64,000 bases of DNA from Bacillota bacterium (lineage in GTDB: Bacteria; Bacillota; Clostridia; Lachnospirales; Lachnospiraceae): contig JAUNDN010000009.1 of NCBI GenBank assembly GCA_030526045.1, positions 1,489 to 65,488 of the forward strand, given 5' to 3'. The notes beneath the pieces are model-generated. The model was not told the DNA's origin. It saw only the letters and a program-made list of their open reading frames with translations, and ran no database searches. The position numbers were made by a program, and so were the translations under genes. Shown here piece by piece: positions 20,274 to 29,685 of the stretch (within the stretch, counting starts at the first letter, position 1; each line of letters starts with the position of its first letter).

Positions 20274-21734
20274 ATGAAAGAAAAAATAAGGCAGATTTAC
20301 AATCATTCTACCCTTGCCACGAAGATCAGATATTCTTATCTACTGCTGCTGATTCCTATGGTAACATTTTTAATCTTCTGTTTTTGTAACCTGTGGGCCA
20401 GCAATCGTAATTATGAGGACATGCTCAATTCAACAGTGGTTGCCAGTGAATTCAGTCTTGATTTTAAGAAGGATTTTGATTATGAGACATATCTCTTAAT
20501 TGTGGAAAATAAGTCCGTTGAAGAATCAATGCTTGAAGATATGCTAAATGATGCCAATCGTATTGTAAAAGGTCTGGAGGAATTGACGGATTCCCAGGAG
20601 AATATGAATCGTTTAAACAGTGCGAAAAAGTATCTTAACAATCTGGAGATCTATAAAAACCGTATTGAGCAGAATCTGAAGGACGGAAACAAATATGAGG
20701 ACAATATTGAAATATGGGAAAATGATGTTCAGATAGTTACCTCATTACTCCGGGAGACTATTTTCCAATATATCTTTTTTGAAATTAAGGATCTTCAGCA
20801 GGCACGTACACAGTACCAGAATTTTTTTGTTGAAATGATCCGGTTTTCTGTTGTTGCCTTTGCGGCAATTTTTGTATTGATTACAGTTCTTTCTTACTAT
20901 ATACCCCTCAGCATTACACGTCCGATCAGAAAATTAAGTGAAGTGACCGACCAAGTGGCCAAGGGTGACCTTACGGTTCGGTCTGATGTGAGATCCGGTG
21001 CAGAGGTCAGTGTGCTTAGTGATTCTCTAAATACCATGATTGACAAAATAGATGAGCTTCTGGAGCAGGTAAAAAAAGAACAGATTCGTTTGAGAAAGGC
21101 AGAATTTGAACTGCTTCAATCTCAGATCAATCCTCACTTTCTCTATAATACTCTGGATGCAATCGTATGGCTGGCTGAAGCCGGAGAGCAGAAAAAAGTG
21201 GTGAGTATGGTAGGAAGCCTGTCTGATTTTTTCAGAACCTCATTAAATCAGGGTAAGGATATCATTACCATAAAAGAGGAATTGCAGCATAGCAGAAGTT
21301 ATCTGGAAATTCAACAGATGCGGTATCAGGATATTCTCAATTATGAAATTTATGTTCCCGAGGAGCTTCATCGGTATCTGATTCCGAAAATAACCATTCA
21401 GCCGCTTGTTGAAAACGCTTTATATCATGGAATTAAGAATAAGCGCGGCCCCGGCAGGATTGTTATCAGCGGAAGAAAAGAAGAAGATTTCCTGATCTTA
21501 CAAATAGAAGACAATGGTATCGGCATGAGAAAAGAGCGTCTTGATCAGGTAAAAGAAGGAATGAATCAAAAGATTCCGACGGAAAAGGATATCTACGGCC
21601 TTTATAATGTAAATGAACGAATCCGTCTGAATTTTGGGGAAAAATACGGAATTTCCATTGAAAGTACTTATGGAGAAGGTACTGTTGTAAGTGTTATTTT
21701 GCCGTATGTGGATCAAAAATCAGAACCGGCATAA
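20274..21734 (+). CDS. YesM-type sensor histidine kinase
   Basis: Membrane sensor of 486 residues. TM1 is at about 18-40, an extracytoplasmic helical domain at about 41-185, TM2 at about 188-212, and HAMP at about 213-268 (ITRPIRKLSEVTDQVAKGDLTVR). The LytS/YesM-type phospho-acceptor region follows, with QINPHFLYNTLDAIVWL near 285. The HATPase domain has PLVENALYHGIKNKRG (N-box) and EDNGIGM (G1). It begins directly after the response-regulator stop. It presumably detects the imported sugar or its binding protein and phosphorylates the adjacent regulator; the actual ligand is unknown. Confidence 0.93.
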   Translation: MKEKIRQIYNHSTLATKIRYSYLLLLIPMVTFLIFCFCNLWASNRNYEDMLNSTVVASEFSLDFKKDFDYETYLLIVENKSVEESMLEDMLNDANRIVKGLEELTDSQENMNRLNSAKKYLNNLEIYKNRIEQNLKDGNKYEDNIEIWENDVQIVTSLLRETIFQYIFFEIKDLQQARTQYQNFFVEMIRFSVVAFAAIFVLITVLSYYIPLSITRPIRKLSEVTDQVAKGDLTVRSDVRSGAEVSVLSDSLNTMIDKIDELLEQVKKEQIRLRKAEFELLQSQINPHFLYNTLDAIVWLAEAGEQKKVVSMVGSLSDFFRTSLNQGKDIITIKEELQHSRSYLEIQQMRYQDILNYEIYVPEELHRYLIPKITIQPLVENALYHGIKNKRGPGRIVISGRKEEDFLILQIEDNGIGMRKERLDQVKEGMNQKIPTEKDIYGLYNVNERIRLNFGEKYGISIESTYGEGTVVSVILPYVDQKSEPA

Positions 21735-21740
21735 GAAAAT

Positions 21741-21796
21741 AAACTTCCATCGTAAAAAAACAAACTTTTTTAAAGTACAGATAAAAAAATGAACTT
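21741..21796 (+). repeat. AACTT-containing direct repeats upstream of the sugar-binding lipoprotein
   Basis: AAACTT occurs at 21741-21746 and 21762-21767, exactly 21 bases apart, and GAACTT at 21791-21796, all embedded in A-tracts. AraC-family regulators commonly bind direct repeats about two helical turns apart, so these are candidate binding sites for the adjacent YesN-type regulator. The assignment is inferred and the A/T-rich context reduces confidence. Confidence 0.35.
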
Positions 21797-21889
21797 TTAT
21801 GAGAGCTATCTGAATGGATTTCTTCCCAAAAGGGTTATAAGATGTAACCATCAAAGTAATAATCCTTTAAAACAATGGGAGGTAGAGAA

Positions 21890-22921
21890 ATGAAAAAGAA
21901 AGTTATAGCAGTCATTTTGGCAGCAACAATGGTACTTGGTTTAGCAGCATGTGGCTCAAAGCCCGCTGCAGAAACAGCAAAGACAGAGGAAGCAGCTCCT
22001 GCTAAGGAAGAAGCAGCAGCTCCTGCAGCAGAAAGCTCAGGCGAACTGATCAAGGTTGGTATTATCAATAACGACCCTAACGAGTCCGGATATCGTACAG
22101 CAAATGATAAGGACTTAAAGGAAATGTTCACAGAAGCTAACGGATACGAAGCATCCTTCGCATACAGCCTTAAGAACGATGAGCAGATTACAGCAGCTCA
22201 GAAGTTCATCCAGGACGGCGTTGATTATCTTCTTCTTTCCGCAGCAGATACAGCTGGTTGGGATTCCGTATTAAAGGATGCTCAGGACGCAGGTATCAGA
22301 GTAATCTTATTTGACCGTACAATCGATGCTGATCCCAGCCTTTACGAAGCATCTATCGTTTCCGATATGGCTAAAGAAGGACAGACAGCAGTTGACTGGT
22401 TAAAGGGACAGAACCTCAGCGAATATAAGATTATCCACCTTCAGGGTGTTATGGGTTCTGCAGCTCAGCAGGGACGTTCCGGTGCTCTTGATGCAGCAGT
22501 TGCATCTGACGGATGGACACTTGTTACACAGCAGACAGCAGAATGGAATGCAGAGAAGGCTCAGCAGATCGTTCAGTCTGTAATTGACTCCGGAGAATCC
22601 TTCAACGTAATTTATGCAGAAAACGATGATATGGCTAAGGGTGCTGTAGCAGCTCTCGATAAGGCTAATATCGCTCACGGTGTTGGCAAGGACGTAGTTG
22701 TAATGGGCTTTGACTGCAATAAGTGGGCATTAGAGGAACTGCTTAACCAGAACTGGAACTACGATGGACAGTGCAATCCTTTCCAGGCATCCTACATCGA
22801 TGAAATCATCAAGACTCTGGAAAGCGGCGGAACTCTTTCCGAAAAGACCATTATCATGGATGAAAAGGGATTTGATGCAGCAACTATCACACAGGAAGAT
22901 GTTGATAATTACGGAATCTAA
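21890..22921 (+). CDS. Sugar ABC transporter substrate-binding lipoprotein (YtfQ-like)
   Basis: Extracellular receptor of about 343 residues, anchored by a lipobox (LAAC) after a 20-residue signal peptide and followed by an Ala/Glu-rich linker. The periplasmic-binding type I fold runs from about residue 50. Motifs shared with the galactofuranose-binding protein YtfQ are GYRTAN, GWDSVLKDAQDAGIRVILFDR, LQGVMGSAAQQGR and YAENDDMAKGA. The start at 21890 has GGGAGG seven bases upstream. Codon choice is strongly biased (many AAC and TTC) compared with its neighbours, consistent with high expression. A strong hairpin separates it from the ATPase gene. The substrate is probably a pentose or hexose furanose; L-arabinose is suggested by the neighbouring genes. 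Confidence 0.9.
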   Translation: MKKKVIAVILAATMVLGLAACGSKPAAETAKTEEAAPAKEEAAAPAAESSGELIKVGIINNDPNESGYRTANDKDLKEMFTEANGYEASFAYSLKNDEQITAAQKFIQDGVDYLLLSAADTAGWDSVLKDAQDAGIRVILFDRTIDADPSLYEASIVSDMAKEGQTAVDWLKGQNLSEYKIIHLQGVMGSAAQQGRSGALDAAVASDGWTLVTQQTAEWNAEKAQQIVQSVIDSGESFNVIYAENDDMAKGAVAALDKANIAHGVGKDVVVMGFDCNKWALEELLNQNWNYDGQCNPFQASYIDEIIKTLESGGTLSEKTIIMDEKGFDAATITQEDVDNYGI

Positions 22922-22947
22922 TTGAGATAGTTTTCTATTGACTATTA

Positions 22948-22993
22948 AAGCGCGGCGCAGCGTAAATGAAAATCGTACGCTTACGCCGCGCTT
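22948..22993 (+). terminator. Strong stem-loop between binding-protein and ATPase genes
   Basis: AAGCGCGGCG (22948-22957) pairs perfectly with CGCCGCGCTT (22984-22993). An inner GCGTA/TACGC pairing extends the stem. Only a short interrupted T-run (GTTTTCT) follows. This fits a leaky terminator or an mRNA-stabilising hairpin that lets the binding protein be made in excess over the membrane components. Confidence 0.75.
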
Positions 22994-23027
22994 GTTTTCT
23001 AAAAAATAATAAGGAGTGAATACACTG

Positions 23028-24545
23028 GTGAAAGATAAAGTTGTGTTAGAAATGAGAAATATCCATAAAAGCTTTCCCGGAGTACGTGCTTTGCAGGGAG
23101 TTGACTTTACCTTATGTGAAGGCGAAATTCATGCATTAATGGGTGAGAATGGAGCCGGAAAGTCTACCCTGATAAAGGTTTTAACCGGAGTTTATGGAAA
23201 AGACGAAGGTCAGATTTTTATTAAGGGAAAAGATAAAGCAGTTGTAATCCGTTCTCCGCAGGAAGCACAGCAGCTTGGAATCAGTACCGTATATCAGGAA
23301 ATTACACTTTGTCCGAATCTTTCCGTTGCTGAGAATATGTACATAGGCAGATCAAAGGATCTGTATCAGAACTGGAAAAAAATGAATACGGATGCTGATA
23401 AGATTTTGCAATCTCTGGATATTCCTGCAAAGGCATCCCAACAGCTTGCAAGCTGCTCTATTGCTGTTCAGCAGATGGTTGCCATTGCCAGAGCTGTAGA
23501 TATGGATTGTAAAGTACTGATACTGGATGAACCTACCTCTTCACTGGATGAGCAGGAGGTTGAAAAGCTCTTTAAGCTGATGCGTGATCTGAAAGCAAAG
23601 GGTGTAGGTATTATTTTCGTTACACACTTCCTGGATCAGGTGTATGAGGTATGTGATAAGATTACCGTTTTGCGTGACGGGAAACTGGTGGGAGAATATG
23701 AAATCAAGGATCTGCCAAGAGTTCAGCTCGTTTCCAAGATGCTGGGTAAGGATCTTGATGATATGTCCGACATCAAGGGAGAACAGTCTGTATATGCCGG
23801 GGAGGATGCACAGGAGCGTATATTTGAGACAGAAGGACTTGTAAGTAATGCCGGTATTAAGCCCTTTGATTTCTATATTAAAAAGGGTGAGGTCAATGGT
23901 TTTACAGGTTTGCTCGGTTCCGGTAGAAGTGAATGTGTCCGTGCGATTTTCGGGGCAGACAGAGTTGTTGGAGGAACGGTAAAGAAAAACGGAAAGACAA
24001 TAAAGATTTCCAAGCCGATCGATGCAATGAGAAACGGTATTGCTTATCTACCGGAGGATCGTAAGATTGACGGTATCGTAGGAGACCTCTCCGTAAGGGA
24101 AAATATTATCCTTGCACTTCAGGTATTGAAGGGATTCTTTAAACCTTTTTCAAAGGCAGAAGCCAATAAATTTGCTGAGGAATATATCAATCTTCTGGGC
24201 ATTAAGACAGCATCTGCAGATACACCGATTAAGTCTCTTTCCGGAGGAAATCAGCAGAAGGTCATTCTTGCCCGTTGGCTGCTTACACATCCGGAATATC
24301 TGATTTTGGATGAGCCGACCCGTGGTATTGATGTCGGAACAAAAATTGATATTCAGAAATTAGTCCTTAAGCTTGCTTCTGAAGGAATGAGTGTTACCTT
24401 TATTTCCTCAGAGACAGACGAAATGCTTCGTACCTGCTCAAGATTAGTGGTTATGAGAGACCGTAAGGTAGTAGGGGAGCTTTCAGGCGACGATTTGACT
24501 CAGAATATGATTATGAGCACCATTGCCGGAGGTGAAAAAGAATAA
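23028..24545 (+). CDS. Sugar ABC transporter ATPase (MglA/YtfR-like, two ABC domains)
   Basis: Cytoplasmic ATPase of about 505 residues with two ABC cassettes. In the first, Walker A is GENGAGKST, the signature region LASCSIAVQQMVAIARA is degenerate, and Walker B is LILDEPTSS. The second has a reduced Walker A region (GLLGSGRSECVRAIFG), signature LSGGNQQKVILARW and Walker B LILDEPTRG. This asymmetry is typical of the CUT2 family. GTG 23028 is chosen because the AAGGAG ribosome site overlaps the earlier in-frame GTG at 23016. Its stop overlaps the first permease ATG by one base, so it is coupled to the permeases. Confidence 0.95.
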   Translation: MKDKVVLEMRNIHKSFPGVRALQGVDFTLCEGEIHALMGENGAGKSTLIKVLTGVYGKDEGQIFIKGKDKAVVIRSPQEAQQLGISTVYQEITLCPNLSVAENMYIGRSKDLYQNWKKMNTDADKILQSLDIPAKASQQLASCSIAVQQMVAIARAVDMDCKVLILDEPTSSLDEQEVEKLFKLMRDLKAKGVGIIFVTHFLDQVYEVCDKITVLRDGKLVGEYEIKDLPRVQLVSKMLGKDLDDMSDIKGEQSVYAGEDAQERIFETEGLVSNAGIKPFDFYIKKGEVNGFTGLLGSGRSECVRAIFGADRVVGGTVKKNGKTIKISKPIDAMRNGIAYLPEDRKIDGIVGDLSVRENIILALQVLKGFFKPFSKAEANKFAEEYINLLGIKTASADTPIKSLSGGNQQKVILARWLLTHPEYLILDEPTRGIDVGTKIDIQKLVLKLASEGMSVTFISSETDEMLRTCSRLVVMRDRKVVGELSGDDLTQNMIMSTIAGGEKE

Positions 24546-25645
24546 TGCAGACAAAAGAAATGAAGAAATTGAATCTATCTGAATTCTTTATGAAATTATT
24601 CAGACGCCAGATTTTTATTCCCATTGCGGCATTACTGCTGCTTGCTATTTTTAACTTAATTACAGATCCGTCTTTTTATAAGATTACATTAGGCTACAAC
24701 AGTGCCGGGGATCCTGTTTTATCCGGATATCTGATGACTATTCTGGATTATGGCTCAGAACTTGCAATTCTTGCAATCGGTATGACGCTGGTTACGGCAG
24801 CGTCAGGCGGGCAGGATATCAGTGTGGGCGCCGGTATTGCAATTGCGGGTAGTGTAATCCTGAGAGTTCTCTGCGGTACCGATTCAAGACCGGAAACCCT
24901 TCAGGCACCGATAATTGTAGCATTCTTGGTAAGCTGTGTGGTTGCAATGCTGTTTGGTGCATTTAACGGAGCTTTGGTAGCTTATTTTAAGATCCAGCCC
25001 ATGGTAGCAACATTGATTCTGTTTACGGCAGGACGTTCCATTGCAGCTTGGATCAATAACAATGAGCTTCCCATTATCAGTGAACCTTCCTTTGGCTATT
25101 TTGGTGGGTTCATACCCGGAATACCGATTCCGACTCCGTTCTTTATTGCGGTAGCTTGTATGATCATTATGGCACTGGTGCTGAAATTTACAAACCTTGG
25201 TCTTTATACACAGGCAGTCGGTATCAATGAAAGCTCCTCCAGACTAAATGGTCTGAATCCTGCTTTTATCAAGTTTTTGACATTTGTCATTCTTGGTCTT
25301 TGTGTTGCTGTTGCAGGTCTGATTAAGGTTAGTCGTCTTTCCTCCATTAACTATTCGGTTATTGCAAAGGATATTGAAATGGATGCAATCCTCGCGGTGG
25401 CATTAGGAGGAAACGCTTTAAGTGGTGGTAAGTTTAATATGACAGCATCAATTCTTGGAGCTTATGTAATTCAGTTCCTGACTACCACTCTTTATAAGTT
25501 CAATGTACAGTCAGATGCACTTTCTGCATATAAGGCTGTTGTTGTTATCATTCTGGTTGTTTTAAGTACACCGGTAGTAAGAGAATATCTTTCTTCCTTA
25601 GGAAAGAAATTGAAATTTACTCGGAATGTAAAGGAGGTCGGTTAG
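24545..25645 (+). CDS. Sugar ABC transporter permease (YtfT/RbsC-like)
   Basis: CUT2-family membrane subunit of 366 residues with eight to ten helices. It has the BPD_transp_2 signature region, ALGGNALSGGKFNMTASILGA near the C-terminus, and the GGQDISVGAGIAIAG loop near residue 90. It forms a heterodimer channel with the next gene product. It is coupled to the ATPase by a one-base overlap, and the next permease starts one base after its stop. Similarity to YtfT of the galactofuranose importer is by gene order and general character. Confidence 0.93.
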   Translation: MQTKEMKKLNLSEFFMKLFRRQIFIPIAALLLLAIFNLITDPSFYKITLGYNSAGDPVLSGYLMTILDYGSELAILAIGMTLVTAASGGQDISVGAGIAIAGSVILRVLCGTDSRPETLQAPIIVAFLVSCVVAMLFGAFNGALVAYFKIQPMVATLILFTAGRSIAAWINNNELPIISEPSFGYFGGFIPGIPIPTPFFIAVACMIIMALVLKFTNLGLYTQAVGINESSSRLNGLNPAFIKFLTFVILGLCVAVAGLIKVSRLSSINYSVIAKDIEMDAILAVALGGNALSGGKFNMTASILGAYVIQFLTTTLYKFNVQSDALSAYKAVVVIILVVLSTPVVREYLSSLGKKLKFTRNVKEVG

Positions 25646-25646
25646 T

Positions 25647-26693
25647 ATGTCATTCGGCAAGAAATTACGTGATAAGTCAAAAAACATCACCGACACAAAC
25701 CTGCTTTTGACCATTACAATCGTTGTTTTCTTTGCGATGTACATTGGTGCAATTCTATTTCAGGGAAAGGGCTTTTTGAAGCCTCAGACATTCTTTAACA
25801 TTTTAAATGCGAATGCAGCGCTGATTATTTTATCCTGCGGAATGAGCCTTGTTATGATTACCGGCGGTATTGACATTTCAGTCGGTGGTGTTACTGCTTT
25901 AGTAAGTATGTGCTGTGCGGTTTACCTGGATTTCCATAACGGTAACATTTTTGTTGCAGTACTTATTGCATTGGCAATCGGACTTGCTTTTGGTCTGGTA
26001 CAGGGCTTCCTGGTGGCATACCTGGATATTCAGCCATTTATTGTTACGCTGGCAGGAATGTTCTTTGCCCGTGGTATGACAACGATTGTAAATACAAATC
26101 CCTTCAATGTTGCAAATGAATCCTTTGTGGCTTTAAAGGATACACGTATTTATGTTCCCGGGTTTGGTTCTGTAAATAAGTTGGGTAAATATGTACCTGC
26201 ATATATTGAAATCGGTGTTATTGTAGCGCTTTTGGTAGTGATTGTGCTTTTCTGTATCTTAAGATGGACAAAGCTGGGACGAAAATTCTACGCAGTGGGC
26301 GGAAACAGTCAAAGTGCATTGATGCTCGGTATCAACGTAAAGAGGACAAAATTCCTTTCTCATCTGATTTGCGGTCTTTTAGCCGGAGTAGGCGGATTTG
26401 TTTACTTCATGCATGTAGGATCCGGATCTGCTTCACATGCAAGTGGTATGGAAATGAACGCAATTGCTTCTTCCATCATCGGTGGAACTATGCTGACAGG
26501 TGGTGTTGGTAATATTATCGGTACCTTTTTCGGAGTACTGTCACTAAGTACCATACAGAATATTGTATCTTCAGCCGGACTTGATCAGGCCTGGTGGACG
26601 GGAATTACAATCGCTGCTATGCTTTGTCTGTTTTTAGTGGTACAGAGTATTGTAATGGCTCGTAAGAAAAAAGCTTTAAAGGAAAACAGTTAA
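25647..26693 (+). CDS. Sugar ABC transporter permease (YjfF-like)
   Basis: Second CUT2-family membrane subunit, 348 residues with about nine helices. It has the characteristic MITGGIDISVGGVTALVSM loop (about 71-89) and GGTMLTGGVGNIIGTFFG near residue 275. Two different permeases after a double ATPase reproduce the ytfQ-ytfR-ytfT-yjfF order of E. coli. AGGAGG lies within the end of the preceding gene. A stem-loop follows about 25 bases after its stop. Confidence 0.93.
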   Translation: MSFGKKLRDKSKNITDTNLLLTITIVVFFAMYIGAILFQGKGFLKPQTFFNILNANAALIILSCGMSLVMITGGIDISVGGVTALVSMCCAVYLDFHNGNIFVAVLIALAIGLAFGLVQGFLVAYLDIQPFIVTLAGMFFARGMTTIVNTNPFNVANESFVALKDTRIYVPGFGSVNKLGKYVPAYIEIGVIVALLVVIVLFCILRWTKLGRKFYAVGGNSQSALMLGINVKRTKFLSHLICGLLAGVGGFVYFMHVGSGSASHASGMEMNAIASSIIGGTMLTGGVGNIIGTFFGVLSLSTIQNIVSSAGLDQAWWTGITIAAMLCLFLVVQSIVMARKKKALKENS

Positions 26694-26718
26694 ACCAATA
26701 ACTTATGATCTTTTATCC

Positions 26719-26778
26719 GGAAGAGGCAGCCGCTGGCATACTGAGTGTGCTTATTGCGGCTTCCTCTTTTCCTGTTTT
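26719..26778 (+). terminator. Stem-loop terminator after the ABC importer operon
   Basis: GGAAGAGGCAGCCGC (26719-26733) pairs with GCGGCTTCCTCTTTTCC (26756-26772) with one internal mismatch and a 22-base loop, followed by T-rich sequence. It probably ends the importer transcript before the chemoreceptor gene. Confidence 0.7.
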
Positions 26779-26802
26779 ATTAAAAAAAGGGAGGATTAAC
26801 AA

Positions 26803-28470
26803 GTGAAAGAGCAAAAGAAACAAAGAAAATTCAAATTTAGTTTATTTTCCATGCTGATTACCCTTTCTTTAATACCCTTGATATTGTCAATTGGAATTAT
26901 CAGTACAATATCGGTATATGTTACAAAGAATAATTTGGAAGAGGAATCGCAGGCTACCCTTTATATTGTAGCAAATAATCTGGCAAACTATTGCCGTGAG
27001 AATGAGATCAATGCCATAAATGCTTCCAATTATTATGAATATCTTGACAGTCTGAAGGAGCAAAATATTGAGATGGCAATCATTATTGACGGAGCTCCAT
27101 GTGCAACTTCAATTAAAAATGAAAATGATTACCGTATCCGGGAAATTGAGGTTCAAAGTGAAAATACAGAAGGCTATTTTGATCAGCAGGTTGTCATTGA
27201 TAATAAAGAATATTTTGCATATTATATGCCGATTGAATCAAACGGAGAAGTGATCGGAATGGCTTTTGCCGGTGAACTTCAAGAAAATGTCACAGGTGCA
27301 ATTAACAGTATTGTGCTTACCTTTGCAGGAATAGCGGTATTTTTAGTTGTTATTTTTGCTATTCTGGCACTAACCTTAAGCAGAGGGCTTGTGAAGTCAT
27401 TCAGGTTGGTAGGAAGAAGTGTAAATGCATTATCCAAGGGCGATCTGAGTGTGCAGGTTACCAATAAGAGTCCTGTGAAAGAAATGAGTGTACTTCTGTC
27501 AGAGGCTGAAGTTATGCAGAAGAATCTTTCAGAAATCATCGGAAAGGTGAAGGATGTTTCACAAACTCTGGTTGATAATATTGCCGAGGTTACCAAAGAA
27601 AGTGAAAGCAGTTTCGGAAGGGCGAATCAGATTACAACCTCCATGCAGGAGCTTTCTGCTTCTACAATGAAAATGGGAGATTATGTTCAGGATATACAGA
27701 CTCAGATGATCGAAATCGGGAATTGTGTCAATGATATATCGCTGAGTGTTGATCATTTATACAACACTTCGGAAAATATTGTTAAAACTAATCAGGAAGC
27801 ACAGGATAATATGGATATGATCATGACAAACAGCCGGCAATCCGTTGAAGCTGTTCGTGATATTGCATTACAGATCAAAGAAACAAACAGCTCCATCACA
27901 GAGGTGGATAAAGCAGTGGAATTAATTCTTTCCATTTCCCAGCAGACTAATCTTTTGAGTCTAAATGCTTCTATTGAGGCAGCGCGGGCAGGAGAATTCG
28001 GTAGGGGCTTTGCGGTTGTGGCTGAGGAAATCAGACATTTGTCCGAGCAGAGCGCAGAAGGCGCAGAAATGATTAAAAATCTGGCACAAACCATTACTCA
28101 GAAATCAAAGAAGTCGGTTGAACTGGCAGATAAGGTGCATTCCCTGATTATCCACGAGCAGGAAAATGTTTCTAAAACGCAGAACAAATATGAGGAGCTT
28201 AGCAGGGATATCACTGTATCGGTTGAGGAAATCAAATCTATTGCCGATAAAACAGATAATCTGACAGATTATAAAGAAAGAGTGATTGATAATGTTCAAA
28301 ATCTGAGTGCAATCAGTGAAGAAAATACAGCAAATAATGAAGAGGTAAACAATAATATTGATGAAATCACATCGGAAGTTCAGATTGTCAATGATAATTG
28401 TGAAAAAATGAATGATATGGCAAAGAAGCTGGAAAAATCTGTGGCTTATTTTGTGATTGACAAAGGTTAA
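26803..28470 (+). CDS. Methyl-accepting chemotaxis protein with Cache-like sensor domain
   Basis: Transmembrane chemoreceptor of 555 residues. TM1 is at about 17-42, an extracellular single-Cache-like domain at about 45-160, and TM2 at about 163-190. HAMP (about 190-245) has [10 protein letters not shown]. The signalling coiled coil runs to the C-terminus and includes the conserved hairpin tip [20 protein letters not shown] and [18 protein letters not shown]. The GTG start has GGGAGG upstream. It lies between the sugar importer and a second sugar-binding lipoprotein 46 bases downstream, which suggests binding-protein-mediated chemotaxis to the same sugar. Confidence 0.93.
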   Translation: MKEQKKQRKFKFSLFSMLITLSLIPLILSIGIISTISVYVTKNNLEEESQATLYIVANNLANYCRENEINAINASNYYEYLDSLKEQNIEMAIIIDGAPCATSIKNENDYRIREIEVQSENTEGYFDQQVVIDNKEYFAYYMPIESNGEVIGMAFAGELQENVTGAINSIVLTFAGIAVFLVVIFAILALTLSRGLVKSFRLVGRSVNALSKGDLSVQVTNKSPVKEMSVLLSEAEVMQKNLSEIIGKVKDVSQTLVDNIAEVTKESESSFGRANQITTSMQELSASTMKMGDYVQDIQTQMIEIGNCVNDISLSVDHLYNTSENIVKTNQEAQDNMDMIMTNSRQSVEAVRDIALQIKETNSSITEVDKAVELILSISQQTNLLSLNASIEAARAGEFGRGFAVVAEEIRHLSEQSAEGAEMIKNLAQTITQKSKKSVELADKVHSLIIHEQENVSKTQNKYEELSRDITVSVEEIKSIADKTDNLTDYKERVIDNVQNLSAISEENTANNEEVNNNIDEITSEVQIVNDNCEKMNDMAKKLEKSVAYFVIDKG

Positions 28471-28516
28471 GTTTCCATGATATATAAGGATTATTGTAAT
28501 CGGGGAGGGAAACAAG

Positions 28517-29590
28517 TTGAAAAAAATAATTGTAATTATCATGGTTCTTGCCCTATGTATTATGGCAATCAGCTGTGGAAATCATATGGTTTCCCATGAA
28601 GAAACAGTAAGAACACAGGAACCTGCTTCCGGCAAGAATATTGTAATCGGTTTTTCGCAGCTTGGTGCGGAATCCGATTGGAGAAGTGCCAATACAGAGT
28701 CAATGAAATCTACCTTTACCGCTGAAAATGGTTATGAAATGATTTTTGAAGATGGCCAGCAAAAGCAATCAAATCAGATTACAGCAATTCGCATGTTTAT
28801 TCAGCAGGAGGTTGACTACATTGTTCTTGCACCGGTAACGGAAAAAGGGTGGGATACGGTTCTTCAGGAAGCAAAGGATGCAGGTATTCCGGTTATCATT
28901 GTTGACCGTATGGTTGATGTATCAGATGAAAATCTGTTTACCTGCTGGGTTGGTTCGAACTTTGAGCTTGAAGGGAAAAAAGCGACAGAATGGCTTAATC
29001 AATACATAAAGAAGGAGGGTATCAGCCCCGAGGATATCCATATTGTAAATATTCAAGGGACACTCGGTGCCTCAGCACAGATTGGGCGCACGAAGGGTCT
29101 GGCGGATGCTGCAAGAGCGCATGGATGGGATCTTTTGGCAGAAGTAAACGGTGATTTTACACAGGCTAAGGGAAGAGAGGTTATGAAATCTCTCCTGACG
29201 CTTTATCATAATATTAATGTTGTTTACTGTGAAAATGACAATGAAGCCTTCGGAGCCATTGAAGCAATTGAGGCAGCAGGAGGGAAAGTTGGTTCTGACC
29301 TCAAAAATGGTGAAATTATGGTGATTTCCTTTGATGGTGTAAAAGAAAAAGCCATGAGTTATGCGTTGGAGGACAAGATTTCCTGTATTGCAGAATGCAA
29401 TCCACTTCACGGACCACGTGTAAAAGCAATTATAGATTTATTGGAATCAGGTGGAACGCCGGACAAGTTTTACTATGTAGATGAAGAGATTTTCAGTGCT
29501 AACAAAGCGGTAACAAAGCTTTCGATTGACGGAACGGAATACGATGTTACGCTGTTGACGCAAGAAATCATAGATGATCGGAATCAATAA
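28517..29590 (+). CDS. Second YtfQ-like sugar-binding lipoprotein, without its own permeases
   Basis: Lipoprotein of 357 residues with TTG start, GGGAGG site and a lipobox ending AISC. It is closer in motif content to E. coli YtfQ than the upstream paralogue. The sequences GFSQLGAESDWRSANTES, EDGQQKQSNQI, APVTEKGWDTVLQEAKDAG and IQGTLGASAQIGRTKG all match galactofuranose-binding landmarks, including the Trp-Arg and Gln-rich ligand positions. No ATPase or permease follows. It may deliver substrate to the upstream importer or present ligand to the adjacent chemoreceptor, with which it is probably co-transcribed. The role is inferred from context. Confidence 0.85.
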   Translation: MKKIIVIIMVLALCIMAISCGNHMVSHEETVRTQEPASGKNIVIGFSQLGAESDWRSANTESMKSTFTAENGYEMIFEDGQQKQSNQITAIRMFIQQEVDYIVLAPVTEKGWDTVLQEAKDAGIPVIIVDRMVDVSDENLFTCWVGSNFELEGKKATEWLNQYIKKEGISPEDIHIVNIQGTLGASAQIGRTKGLADAARAHGWDLLAEVNGDFTQAKGREVMKSLLTLYHNINVVYCENDNEAFGAIEAIEAAGGKVGSDLKNGEIMVISFDGVKEKAMSYALEDKISCIAECNPLHGPRVKAIIDLLESGGTPDKFYYVDEEIFSANKAVTKLSIDGTEYDVTLLTQEIIDDRNQ

Positions 29591-29598
29591 TTTTTCTG

Positions 29599-29627
29599 TT
29601 GACAGACAAAGTATATTTTGATAAGTT
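29599..29627 (+). promoter_or_regulatory. Candidate promoter of the ABC-F leader transcript
   Basis: A perfect -35 TTGACA (29599-29604) is followed 17 bases later by a weak -10 TAAGTT (29622-29627). Transcription would begin near 29634, a few bases before the Shine-Dalgarno of the leader peptide. Confidence 0.55.
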
Positions 29628-29658
29628 AATGGTATTTCATAGCAAAGGAGATGTGCGA

Positions 29659-29685
29659 ATGTTTATTTTTTCTACCCGAAAGTAA
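29659..29685 (+). CDS. Short leader peptide controlling the ABC-F gene
   Basis: The eight-codon frame MFIFSTRK has AAAGGAG (29644-29650) at an ideal 8-base spacing from its ATG. It lies about 25 bases after the predicted transcription start and 218 bases before the ABC-F start codon. Its coding sequence includes TTTTTTCTAC (29666-29675), which can pair with GTAGAAGAAA (29702-29711). A ribosome stalled on the leader would mask that arm. This matches the general scheme of antibiotic-induced attenuation. The peptide itself matches no leader I can name. Confidence 0.65.
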   Translation: MFIFSTRK

